Position numbers and translations under genes: made by a program. This document shows, piece after piece, positions 43,738-52,086 of a stretch of DNA of 64,000 nucleotides. This DNA is from M3007 sp033764075 (lineage in GTDB: Bacteria; Bacteroidota; Bacteroidia; Chitinophagales; Saprospiraceae), in the NCBI GenBank assembly GCA_033764075.1, contig JANRJH010000050.1, positions 1-64,000 of the forward strand, given 5' to 3'. Each line of letters starts with the position of its first letter. Position 1 is the first letter of the stretch. The notes under the pieces are model-generated. The model was not told where the DNA came from. It worked only from the letters and a program-made list of their open reading frames with translations, and made no database searches.

Positions 43738-44967
43738 ATGAAAAAGTCAATTCTCTTTTTTGCATTCATCCTTTTCGTAGGATACGAATTAAATGCTCAA
43801 ATCGAAGGCTGCGATTGTTCGGGAGCATTGGATAAAGATTTAAAGGACAAAAGTGCTTCCTATAACTCTCGTGAGGTTAAGGAGTGGTTCTACAAATACT
43901 TTTCCTCAAAAGAGACGGAGCGTAAAAAGATAAAAAAAGAAAAAAAATCTGAATGGGGGCTGGATGTTGTCATTGAGCAAATCCCGATTGGCTTCAATTC
44001 CAACAGTAGCAGTAACCAAGAAGATAATTTTTACAAACAGATTGAACGAGAAGTAATAAACGAAGGGTTTTTCTCCGACAAACAACTTGAAATTGTTGTA
44101 ACCGATGTTTTTAGTGTCAACCAGTTAACTGCCTATTCGAGATGCCTTGAAACTTGCGACAACCAAAATGGAGTAATTAATTTTATTGGGGGAGACCCAG
44201 ATGAAGTATTTTACTACAAGGTTGTTTTTAAAAGCACCTCAGGAGGAACACAAATTACTTTAAAAGAAGACATAAGATTTACAAATTGCGAGCCAGTTGA
44301 CGGTTTGGTATTTAAGAAAGGGTATCAAATTAAAAATGGACAAAGTGCAATACAATATTTTAAACGGACAAACAAAGATAAAGTCGCATTATTGGCACTC
44401 AACGTTGTCGAGCCAATTAGTGTGAAACCAGTTGAAATTTCAAGTGGTAGTAAGAAAGATAATTTTGTTCCCGTTGGAACTATCGTAGCGTCGATATTGG
44501 ATTTCCCAACCTTTTGTAGGGTTAATGGTATTGACCAAGATATGTCCAAGAGTTCATGGCTACCTTGTGACGGAAGGGATATACCAGGCAAGTCAGTATA
44601 TGCAGATGCTGGAAGTTCGAAAACACCTGATTTAAGAGGAGTATTTTTAAGAGGGGTCAATGTCATGTATTCAGACAACAGGGGAGCCGGGACACCACAA
44701 GAAGGACAATTGAACCCCCAAAATATAAATGCTGGGGTGTTTCAAGATGATGCTTTTCAAGGGCACGGACATAATAAAGTTACAGGTTGCCAAATTAATA
44801 CCAATGATTGTGGAACATTTGGTTTAGCTGCTGCAAATAGGTCAGCCGGAAATGAAAGTGAAACAATTACGACACCAACAAATTTGAGCGGTTATGGAAA
44901 TGTGCGTATGGCAGAAGAAACAAGACCAAACAATGTTTCTATGTACTATTACATAAAAGTAAGATAA
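43738..44967 (+). CDS. Secreted protein with a phage tail-collar domain
   Basis: 409 residues. A signal peptide (hydrophobic run, cleavage near LNAQ) is followed by about 240 residues of unknown structure with a Lys-rich helix (ETERKKIKKEKKSEWG). From about residue 245 the sequence has the tail-collar pattern: VPVGTIVASILDFPTF, SSWLPCDGRDIPG, TPDLRGVFLRGVN, then QGHGHNKVTG with a His-rich turn and ETRPNNVSMYYYIKVR at the end. Such domains form trimeric receptor-binding tips in phage tails and also occur in bacterial surface proteins. It is AT-rich, on the + strand, and flanked by attC-like hairpins, as a gene cassette would be. Confidence 0.8.
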   Translation: MKKSILFFAFILFVGYELNAQIEGCDCSGALDKDLKDKSASYNSREVKEWFYKYFSSKETERKKIKKEKKSEWGLDVVIEQIPIGFNSNSSSNQEDNFYKQIEREVINEGFFSDKQLEIVVTDVFSVNQLTAYSRCLETCDNQNGVINFIGGDPDEVFYYKVVFKSTSGGTQITLKEDIRFTNCEPVDGLVFKKGYQIKNGQSAIQYFKRTNKDKVALLALNVVEPISVKPVEISSGSKKDNFVPVGTIVASILDFPTFCRVNGIDQDMSKSSWLPCDGRDIPGKSVYADAGSSKTPDLRGVFLRGVNVMYSDNRGAGTPQEGQLNPQNINAGVFQDDAFQGHGHNKVTGCQINTNDCGTFGLAAANRSAGNESETITTPTNLSGYGNVRMAEETRPNNVSMYYYIKVR

Positions 44968-44970
44968 TTC

Positions 44971-45059
44971 GTCGAACAAAGCACTCCTGCCTATTTGCGC
45001 CAAGCCCAACCCGCAAGCCCAACGCAGGCGCAAACAGCAGGAGTGCAGTCGTTAGTGGC
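44971..45059 (+). repeat. attC-like recombination site
   Basis: Starts 3 nt after the tail-collar stop. The left box is GTCGAAC (44971-44977) and the right box CGTTAGTGGC (45050-45059). The stem consists of GCACTCCTGC (44981-44990) with GCAGGAGTGC (45037-45046), and TTTGCGCC (44994-45001) with GGCGCAAA (45027-45034), separated by a 3/2-nt internal loop. This is the clearest attC-like structure in the window. Confidence 0.7.
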
Positions 45060-45095
45060 AAGGAAAAAATAAAAAATAGGGATACCTAATTCTAT

Positions 45096-46607
45096 ATGAA
45101 ATTACCAATCGGAAAAATATTTGGAAAGGAACTAAATGATTTATTTGCCGAATCAATCAAGTATCATTTAGATATTTTCTACACCACAATTGCTGAATTC
45201 GAACCACTCGAACTTTATAGCAATTGGAGAACAATAGTAAGGTCAATTGATGAAATCATCAACATTCCTCTGGAACTTCAAGATTCAAAGGAAATAGAAG
45301 GTTTTTTAAGATTAAATTTCAATTTTTTAAGTCAAGATTATCTGCCTCAATTAAAAACTATCCTTGAACTATTAGAAAAAAGGTTCAATAAAAATATTGC
45401 AATTAGATTTCAGCAATTGGCAATGATGTCCTTTGCGGTAAATGAGTCATTTAAAAATCATGGTATTTTTGAACAACAAGGATTGAATCACAATTTGTCC
45501 AATACGGCAAATAGTATTGAGTACCTGCAAGCAAGACGAGCTTATTATGTAGCAACTCTAAGCTTGATACCCCAGATTGCAAAGGGGGAAAAAGTAGTTC
45601 CCTATTTGGATACGTTGAATTTTCTGCAATACACAATGGAAAGCTGTTTAATGGGGATAACAACTGCTTATTACAATCTACTTTTAAATCATTGCTTACC
45701 AGACTTCGAGATATCCTCTGATGGGAATGTTGCAAAACGAAATTTCGAATACCAGAATTTAGAATATTTCTTCTTGGACCCCGAAAGACTTTCTCTGCTT
45801 GACCAAATGGAGTTGAGACCAGAAGTTGTAATGCCAAAAAAGTTGTTGCCAAAAGCAGATAATAAAATATTCTCTTTTAGTGAAGTTGCAAATACAATGT
45901 CTCTGTTTGAAGGAGCTTTCGATAAGTATAAAATTGACAGCCTTCCTGAGTTCAAAGAACTTAATTCCCTTTTTTATGAAATTGCTGTTTATATCAAAGA
46001 TGATTTCGACGTCATAGTTGAGGAACAGCAGTTTTTATCCATTGCCTCAAAACATAAAGCATTAACCCTCGTAAATAAGTCTGTGGATTATTTTACTACC
46101 TTGAATAGCTATGCACCGTTTCAAAAAATAAATACGTCCTTCTATTCAACTGTAGTTTTACTTTCACGATTTGCTTATAGAACTTTATCACAAGCTCTAT
46201 TGAAGAACAGGACATTCCAAATTAACTCAGGGTTTGTCTTTGAAGACAAGGTTTCAAAAATTCTTGAAAAAAAAGGCTATGCTCTTACAAATTTCACAAG
46301 GATTAAGCACAAAGAATTTGACTTAATCACGATTAAAGATAACAAGGTTTATAATTTCCAATGTAAGAATAATTATATTGACATCTCAAGAGTTAATTAT
46401 AATTACATGTTGATAGGTAGACTAAACAAGCAACTGTGTAGGTATTACGAAAAGTCTTTGGTAAAAGAAGAAAATCGAGAAAATTTGATTCAAGACAAAA
46501 CAGGGATTAATGATATTGAGCACTTTGTGATATCAAGATTTCCTGTTATCTCAAGGAATAAAAAAATTGTCAATTTTAATTCACTCGAAAATTGGAAACC
46601 GAATTGA
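45096..46607 (+). CDS. Protein with a C-terminal restriction-endonuclease-like (Mrr/QxK) domain
   Basis: 503 residues. The N-terminal 370 are helical, without recognised family motifs. The C-terminal part has GFVFEDKVSKILEKKGY (Glu helix), then HKEFDLITIKDNKVYNFQCK, where the Asp of FDLI and the Q-C-K triplet fit the D...(E/Q)xK core of PD-(D/E)XK nucleases of the Mrr group. The Q variant is seen in part of that family. It could be a defence nuclease acting alone. It is AT-rich and lies between two attC-like sites, so it is probably a single-gene cassette. Confidence 0.65.
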   Translation: MKLPIGKIFGKELNDLFAESIKYHLDIFYTTIAEFEPLELYSNWRTIVRSIDEIINIPLELQDSKEIEGFLRLNFNFLSQDYLPQLKTILELLEKRFNKNIAIRFQQLAMMSFAVNESFKNHGIFEQQGLNHNLSNTANSIEYLQARRAYYVATLSLIPQIAKGEKVVPYLDTLNFLQYTMESCLMGITTAYYNLLLNHCLPDFEISSDGNVAKRNFEYQNLEYFFLDPERLSLLDQMELRPEVVMPKKLLPKADNKIFSFSEVANTMSLFEGAFDKYKIDSLPEFKELNSLFYEIAVYIKDDFDVIVEEQQFLSIASKHKALTLVNKSVDYFTTLNSYAPFQKINTSFYSTVVLLSRFAYRTLSQALLKNRTFQINSGFVFEDKVSKILEKKGYALTNFTRIKHKEFDLITIKDNKVYNFQCKNNYIDISRVNYNYMLIGRLNKQLCRYYEKSLVKEENRENLIQDKTGINDIEHFVISRFPVISRNKKIVNFNSLENWKPN

Positions 46608-46629
46608 ACCTTAAAAAAAATGAACCCAG

Positions 46630-46698
46630 CCACTAACAAAGCATACAGCGGTCATGTCGGCTAAACACCGCCACGCAGTGTATGCTCACGATGTATGC
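46630..46698 (+). repeat. attC-like recombination site (degenerate right end)
   Basis: Left box CCACTAAC (46630-46637), a good R''-type sequence. Stem AGCATACAGCGGT (46640-46652) pairs with ACCGC (46667-46671) and TGTATGCT (46679-46686), with a 7-nt extra loop on the right side. The right box ACGATGT is a poor match to GTT, so the site may be partly decayed. Confidence 0.5.
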
Positions 46699-46739
46699 AA
46701 TTTTAGAAAAGAAAACGCACCTAATAATTTTAACAAAAG

Positions 46740-46790
46740 TTTAGGTATTCTAAATCAAATGGAAAAATTTCGTACATTGCAGCGAAATTT
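46740..46790 (+). promoter_or_regulatory. Candidate operators of the HTH controller
   Basis: Two inverted repeats lie just before the HTH gene: TTTAG (46740-46744) / CTAAA (46750-46754), and AAATTTCG (46765-46772) / CGAAATTT (46783-46790) around TACATTGCAG, which resembles a -7 element. Overlap of an operator with the promoter suggests autoregulation of the operon by the HTH protein. Confidence 0.5.
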
Positions 46791-46800
46791 CTAAACTGAA

Positions 46801-47016
46801 ATGACTCGATTAGGCGAATACTTAGAGAAAAAGGCTATCAGCAAAGCTGCTGTCGCAAATAGAACAGGAATCAGCCGTTCACGAATGAGCGAACTCACTA
46901 ACAATCCTTCTACTCATTTGAAGGCGAAAGAACTTTATTTGATTGCGCTTGCAATTGATGTAGAGCCAAATGAGATTTTAAAAGAAGTCTTTAAAGAAGT
47001 CAAGCTGATCGCATGA
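46801..47016 (+). CDS. Xre-type HTH regulator, controller-protein-like
   Basis: 71 residues, essentially one Cro/C1-type helix-turn-helix: LGEYLEKKAISKAAVANRTG, then ISRSRMSELTNNP as recognition helix. Size and position are like the controller (C) proteins of restriction-modification systems, which time methyltransferase and effector expression. Two inverted repeats directly upstream (46740-46790) are candidate binding sites. Its stop overlaps the methyltransferase start (ATGA at 47013-47016). Confidence 0.8.
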   Translation: MTRLGEYLEKKAISKAAVANRTGISRSRMSELTNNPSTHLKAKELYLIALAIDVEPNEILKEVFKEVKLIA

Positions 47017-48236
47017 AGAACCAGAATACATATATTGACCTTTTCGCTGGCTGTGGCGGTTTATCGCTTGGGCTTCATCTTTCCGAATGGAGAGGTCTAT
47101 TTGCAATAGAGAAAAATAGAGATGCTTTTTTGACACTTGAGCATAACTTAATTCAAAAGAAGACACATTTCAATTGGCCTAATTGGCTGCCTCAAACCAA
47201 CCATGACATCAATGCCATTTTAAAATCTTACTCGAATGAGCTAAAAGGATTAAGAGATAATGTTGACTTAGTTGTTGGGGGCCCTCCATGCCAAGGGTTT
47301 TCGTCTGCAGGCAAACGTAATGAACAAGATGATAGGAATAAGTTAATCGATAGTTATATAAAATTTATTAGGATTGTCCAACCGAAAATAATTTTCTTTG
47401 AAAATGTTAAAGGTTTTACAGAAAAATTTGATCGAAATAAAATCAGGGGTCGCGTTTATTCAAAGTATGTAACGGAAGCTTTAGAAAGAAATGTTAAAGA
47501 ATGCCCTGGGTATAAAGTATTTGGGCAGTTGATAAATTTTGCAGATTATGGAGTCCCCCAAAAAAGGACAAGGTTTATTCTAGTGGGAATAAGAAAGGAT
47601 ATTACAAGATCATCACAACCTCAACTATTTTTTGAACATCTTAAAGCGAATAGGGAATCCTTCCTTGTGTCTAAAGGTATTTCTATGACTACAACCTTAG
47701 AAGAGGCAATTTCTGATCTCTTATACTCTAATGGGCTAGTAGACTCTCCGGATTCAATCGGATTTAAATCTGGGGTATATGGCAACATTCAGTCAGGGTA
47801 CCAAAATTATGTGAGAAGTGAAAATGGCAATACGATTCCAGATAGCCATAGATTTCCGAATCATCAGGAAGCCACACAGGAGAGATTTATACATATTCTT
47901 GCCAATGCGCAAAAAAATAAGACACTTAGCGAGGACTTAAAAAAACAATATGGCATTAAAAAACATACACTTATCCCGCTTGATGGCAATACCCCTGCAT
48001 CAACAATAACGACCCTTCCTGACGATTACCTTCATTATTGTGAACCGAGAATTTTTACTGTTCGGGAGTACGCAAGAATTCAATCATTCAAAGACTGGTA
48101 TGAATTCAAAGGCAAGTATACAACAGGAGGTAAGGTTAGAACTCAAGAGGTTCCCAGATATTCTCAAGTAGGGAATGCTATCCCCCCTCTTTTTGGAGAA
48201 CAAGTCGGTTTAATTCTAAACCAAATGATAAAATAG
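47013..48236 (+). CDS. DNA (cytosine-5-)-methyltransferase
   Basis: 407 residues with all main m5C motifs: I (YIDLFAGCGGLSLGLHL, 7-23), IV with catalytic Cys93 in GGPPCQGFSSAG, VI (FFENVKGF, Glu130), VIII (QKRTRFILVGIR) and X (RYSQVGNAIPPLFGEQVG). The target-recognition region (about 215-340) is not assignable to a sequence. It methylates cytosine C5 in DNA using AdoMet. No classical restriction enzyme gene follows. Instead a GHKL ATPase/kinase and a receiver protein are coupled by 1-nt spacing and an ATGA overlap, so the methylation may serve self-marking for that module. Confidence 0.93.
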   Translation: MKNQNTYIDLFAGCGGLSLGLHLSEWRGLFAIEKNRDAFLTLEHNLIQKKTHFNWPNWLPQTNHDINAILKSYSNELKGLRDNVDLVVGGPPCQGFSSAGKRNEQDDRNKLIDSYIKFIRIVQPKIIFFENVKGFTEKFDRNKIRGRVYSKYVTEALERNVKECPGYKVFGQLINFADYGVPQKRTRFILVGIRKDITRSSQPQLFFEHLKANRESFLVSKGISMTTTLEEAISDLLYSNGLVDSPDSIGFKSGVYGNIQSGYQNYVRSENGNTIPDSHRFPNHQEATQERFIHILANAQKNKTLSEDLKKQYGIKKHTLIPLDGNTPASTITTLPDDYLHYCEPRIFTVREYARIQSFKDWYEFKGKYTTGGKVRTQEVPRYSQVGNAIPPLFGEQVGLILNQMIK

Positions 48237-48237
48237 A

Positions 48238-50556
48238 ATGCAAAAACCTCTTCAATTTAGAATTAGTGCAGCATTAAAGAATATAATTGGGAGTGACCTG
48301 ATTAGTGACGACTATATTGCCATATTTGAGTTGGTCAAGAATGCCTATGATGCTCATGCTTCAAGGGTAGAAATACTATTTGACCAGATAAATACCCCAA
48401 ATGCAAAAATTGTCATTAAGGACAATGGAAAGGGTATGAACTACGATGATTTAATCAACAAGTGGTTATTTGTTGCCTACTCTGCTAAAAAAGAAGGTAC
48501 TGAAGAAGAGGGCTATAATTACCGAGATAGAATTAAAGTAAAAAGAGCCTATGCAGGTGCCAAAGGAATAGGTCGGTTCTCTTGTGATCGCCTTGGCGGC
48601 ACGCTTTATCTAGAAACAATTAAAGATGAAGAGAGCGCGAAAGTAGAAACATTGCTTACTGAATGGGATAAGTTCGAAGAAGACATCAAAGAGGAGTTTG
48701 TTAACATAAGTGTTCTACATGATACAATAGATAAAAGCAATTACGGCTTAGAACACGGAACCGTTTTGGAAATAACTAATCTAAAAAGTGAATGGAGCCG
48801 AGACAAATTTCTAAAGTTAAAAGGTGATCTTGCAAAACTAATTAACCCGAACACTCAACCAGAAAATGACCAGTTTGAAATCGAACTTATTGTACCTGAT
48901 GAACAACGTGAAGATGAAAGTAGAAGTGAATACGGTGAAATTGTTAATGGAAAGATTCAAAATTTAATATTTGAAACACTTGACTTAAAAACAACCAAAA
49001 TTATTTCTAGAGTATCGAATGAAGTGAAGAGGGAGATCGAAACCTCCTTAATAGAAGGTGGCAAGTTAGTTTACAGAATCATTGAAGAAAATCTCTTTTC
49101 ACGGCTTAATAATGTAGACCTCGAGATTTATTTTTTAAATCGATCTGCAAAATTAACTTTTACCAGAAGAATGGGAGTTGAGCCAGTTAATTTTGGGCAC
49201 ATCTTTGTTTACAAAAATGGTGTTCGAATTTATCCTTACGGCGAACGAGGAGAAGATCCGCTTAAAATCGACAATCGTAAAGCTCAAGGAAGAACGCGTT
49301 ATCTAGGCACTCGTGAAATTATTGGATATATTTCAATTAATGAACCAAATGATGGACTTCGGGAAACTACAAGTCGTGGTGATGGGCTTTTAAAAACAAA
49401 GGAATATTTCGAACTTATTGAGTGGTTTTATCAAAATATAAAGCGTGTTGAAAGGTATATCATTGATATAGTGGACTGGGGCAACTTCCTATCTGAAGAT
49501 GATTTTATCAACTTTAATGAATCCTTCCCAAAAGGAGAAGGTAAAGAGGTCAAAACAGAGAACGTCAATGAGAACCTTCTTAAGTTGATTGAATCAATTT
49601 CTTCAGGAAGAAACATTAAGAGCGTTGAACTAGCCCCTGATATTTTGCAAATTCTTGAGCAAAAGAGTGAAAAGTCTGTTCAACAGTCACTTCAACATAT
49701 ATCAGAGGCGTTAGAAAGTGAGGTGTTCGATAAAAAGGAAATTCTTAAAAGAGTAAGGCAGACGAGTGAAAAACTTGAACAACTTAAGAAAGCGAAGGAT
49801 GAAGCCGAAAATGAAGCAATAGATAAACTGATTGAAAACGAGGCACTCACAGAAACCCTAGAAAAAGAGATAAAGAAAGGTGCTTTTCAAGGTGCTTTAA
49901 TTGGCACTGATAAAGAACGCATTATTGCTATGCAACATCAGGTTTTTCACTCATCGAGCCGTATTCACAGAAACCTAAAGCTTTTGATGAAGAAACTTAA
50001 TCCCAAAACCTTAGATGAAGCAACAAAGAAGTACATAAAGGTGATCTCCTTAGAAGCCTCCAAAATTAATTCTATTGCAAATTTTATCACTAAGGCCAAC
50101 TTCAACTTAAAAGCATCAGAAATAGAAACTAATTTGGTTGACTTTGTGATTGATTATTTAAATGAAGTTTATATACATGAAGATGCAGTAATTGATACAA
50201 ATTTAAAAATTAGCATTGTAGATAACGGCTGTTCATTTGTGACATCAATTAGGCCGCTTGAAATAACGACAGTTTTAGATAACTTTATTTCAAATGCTGA
50301 GAAGGCGAAGGCTTCATCTCTGAAGTTCACTTTTGTGAAGGCTAATTCAAATCTCCAAATATTAATAGCTGATGATGGCCAAGGGGTCAAGCCGGAGAAC
50401 ATTGAAGAGATTTTCGATTTGGGTTTTACTACGACTGATGGCTCTGGTATTGGATTATACCAAGTGCAAGACATCATCGTGAACAAAATGAACGGTACCA
50501 TTACTGTAGAATCGGAATTAAACAAAGGAACCACATTTAAAATCACAATGCCATGA
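48238..50556 (+). CDS. Double GHKL protein: MORC/Hsp90-like ATPase N-domain plus histidine-kinase C-module
   Basis: 772 residues. The N-terminal Bergerat ATPase has the N box Glu31-x3-Asn35-x2-Asp38 (ELVKNAYDA), the G1 box DNGKGM (62-67) and GAKGIGRFSCDRLGG (107-121). A probable S5/transducer-type region follows (about 200-420) and then a coiled coil (about 485-560). The C-module has a DHp-like helix with candidate phospho-acceptors His567/His571 (MQHQVFHSSSRIHRN), a second N box (LDNFISNAEKA, Asn682/Asn686), a G1 box ADDGQGV (Asp712/Asp713) and a G2 box GSGIGLYQV (735-743). One protein thus contains two GHKL ATPase sites. MORC-like GHKL ATPases occur in prokaryotic restriction systems. The adjoining receiver protein (4-nt overlap) is the likely phosphotransfer partner. 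Confidence 0.85.
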   Translation: MQKPLQFRISAALKNIIGSDLISDDYIAIFELVKNAYDAHASRVEILFDQINTPNAKIVIKDNGKGMNYDDLINKWLFVAYSAKKEGTEEEGYNYRDRIKVKRAYAGAKGIGRFSCDRLGGTLYLETIKDEESAKVETLLTEWDKFEEDIKEEFVNISVLHDTIDKSNYGLEHGTVLEITNLKSEWSRDKFLKLKGDLAKLINPNTQPENDQFEIELIVPDEQREDESRSEYGEIVNGKIQNLIFETLDLKTTKIISRVSNEVKREIETSLIEGGKLVYRIIEENLFSRLNNVDLEIYFLNRSAKLTFTRRMGVEPVNFGHIFVYKNGVRIYPYGERGEDPLKIDNRKAQGRTRYLGTREIIGYISINEPNDGLRETTSRGDGLLKTKEYFELIEWFYQNIKRVERYIIDIVDWGNFLSEDDFINFNESFPKGEGKEVKTENVNENLLKLIESISSGRNIKSVELAPDILQILEQKSEKSVQQSLQHISEALESEVFDKKEILKRVRQTSEKLEQLKKAKDEAENEAIDKLIENEALTETLEKEIKKGAFQGALIGTDKERIIAMQHQVFHSSSRIHRNLKLLMKKLNPKTLDEATKKYIKVISLEASKINSIANFITKANFNLKASEIETNLVDFVIDYLNEVYIHEDAVIDTNLKISIVDNGCSFVTSIRPLEITTVLDNFISNAEKAKASSLKFTFVKANSNLQILIADDGQGVKPENIEEIFDLGFTTTDGSGIGLYQVQDIIVNKMNGTITVESELNKGTTFKITMP

Positions 50557-51467
50557 AGCTTACTTACAAAATCCTCTGGTTAGATGATAAAATCGAGGAA
50601 CTCTTCATCGAAGATGAATATCACAACGAGCTCAAAAGACATCTTTCGGCTCAAGGCTTTAGACCAGAAATAGTCACTGTCTCAACAGAGGATGAATTCT
50701 TTAAATATTTGGATTCTTCCTTTGACTTGATAATGACTGATTACCATCTCAAGGAAAAAGAAGGTCAAACGAGGGATGGGGATATGATAGTCCAAGCTAT
50801 TCGGGATAATTCAATCTTTACCGAAATTTTATTTTACTCAGCACGGGGAGATGTTAAAGACACATACAAGTTGGATAGAATTACTTTTGTTGAGACCAAT
50901 AGAATGACTGCTCCGCACCAAGAGGCCCTCATGGAATCGGCCATCAAGCTGATCAATTTAACAATCAAGAAGTTTCAACACATTGTTGTTATGAGAGGCA
51001 TGATTATGCATGAAACTAGTACTTTGGATGAGATCACCCTTGATATTCTGGATACATATCTAAGAAAAACAAATGACCCTGAAATAATTGAGTTCATTTT
51101 CGATTCAATCATTTCATTTTATTCCGAAAAACATACAAAAGCTGGAAAGTATAAGACCAATAAACGATTAGATAAGGTAATTGGAGACCCATTAATGCTT
51201 TCCGCAAGTCAAAGAGCTAGTGCTATTGGAGCCATCATTGACAAAAAGGGCTTTGGGAACTTTATTGATGATTTTAAAACTGAGATCATCAACATAAGAA
51301 ATCAGTTTGCACATTCGGTTTTAGATATTGATGAGAATGGGCGTGAGTTTTTCAGAAATAAATCAGAAGGAATCACTTTTGATGATGAACTCTGCAAAAA
51401 AATTCGAAACGACATAAACAAACATAAAATCAATTTAGACGAACTAATTGAAAAATTGTTGGATTAA
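50553..51467 (+). CDS. Receiver-domain protein with a HEPN-like C-terminal domain
   Basis: 304 residues. Residues 1-130 are receiver-like: ILWLDDKIEEL with the acidic pair Asp11/Asp12, LIMTDYHL with phospho-acceptor Asp63, and ILFYSARGD with Ser96; the conserved late Lys is not clear. Residues 140-304 are all-helical and contain NIRNQFAHS, an R-N-x3-H motif (Arg249, His254) like the R-x4-6-H active site of HEPN RNases. A second Arg148-x4-His153 occurs earlier (MRGMIMHET). There is no DNA-binding output domain. I infer a phosphorylation-controlled HEPN RNase effector; HEPN assignment rests on one motif and helical context. Confidence 0.7.
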   Translation: MKLTYKILWLDDKIEELFIEDEYHNELKRHLSAQGFRPEIVTVSTEDEFFKYLDSSFDLIMTDYHLKEKEGQTRDGDMIVQAIRDNSIFTEILFYSARGDVKDTYKLDRITFVETNRMTAPHQEALMESAIKLINLTIKKFQHIVVMRGMIMHETSTLDEITLDILDTYLRKTNDPEIIEFIFDSIISFYSEKHTKAGKYKTNKRLDKVIGDPLMLSASQRASAIGAIIDKKGFGNFIDDFKTEIINIRNQFAHSVLDIDENGREFFRNKSEGITFDDELCKKIRNDINKHKINLDELIEKLLD

Positions 51468-51780
51468 CTGACTTGCCATCTTTTCGTTTGTGCAAATTAC
51501 AGAATATAGTAGCATTGGCCGAAATTAACCAAGGTGGATAGCTTGTATTTATTTCAAGAAAAGCGCATGAAAGAAAAAGGCATACAACAATCGCTTCCCG
51601 AAAATTGCTCCTAAACGTCGCAAATTCAGGAAGCGTAACGTTCTCGGTCATCTTAGCGGTAAAAAAATAGCGCAAAAGGAACCAACCCATCTCCAAAAAT
51701 GTTTTACACTAAAAGTGGCTTCAAAAAGAAGGTCGTCTCTTGTCACGACAAAGCTAATTTATCTAAATTCGTTGGTCGTT
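51468..51780. other. Intergenic stretch between the kinase operon and the toxin-antitoxin pair
   Basis: 313 nt, AT-rich. I see no attC-like hairpin, no convincing terminator and no supported gene. A - strand frame overlapping the operon end (51430-51696) has no family features. Absence of a site here suggests the kinase operon and the BrnT pair form one cassette or that a site has decayed. Confidence 0.4.
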
Positions 51781-52086
51781 ATGCTACCTTTTGAATGGGA
51801 CGAAAACAAAAATGAAACAAATCAGCAGAAACATTTCATTCGTTTTGAAAAAGCGAAAGAGATTTTTGAAGATGAAAATGCGCTTGAATTTCAAGGGGAT
51901 ACATCAACAGAATTGCGAATACTTCGGATTGGCAAGACTTTCAGCAAAATATTGATCGCGGTAGTCTACACCATCAGGTTTGTTTCGATCAGGATTATTT
52001 CGGCGAGACAAGCCAGCAAACAGGAAACAAAGTCATATCTTGAGCATGTTTTAACAAAACAGTCGGAAGATGAAGATCAAAGTTGA
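51781..52086 (+). CDS. brnT: BrnT-family toxin (RelE-like RNase fold)
   Basis: 101 residues from the ATG at 51781; the frame is open upstream to 51715. The FEWDENKNETNQQKHFIRFE start, the KEIFEDENALEF segment and VSIRIISARQASKQETKSYL are the BrnT pattern: N-terminal W-D-x-x-K, internal KH, and C-terminal IRIISAR with conserved Arg. BrnT is an mRNA-cleaving toxin of type II systems. It overlaps the next gene by 17 nt, in the toxin-first order typical of BrnTA. Toxin-antitoxin pairs are common stabilisers of cassette arrays. Confidence 0.85.
   Translation: MLPFEWDENKNETNQQKHFIRFEKAKEIFEDENALEFQGDTSTELRILRIGKTFSKILIAVVYTIRFVSIRIISARQASKQETKSYLEHVLTKQSEDEDQS

Noticed and set aside
51430..51696. 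88-codon frame on the - strand after the receiver-HEPN gene
   Set aside because: Overlaps the end of a supported gene, and has no motif and no promoter.
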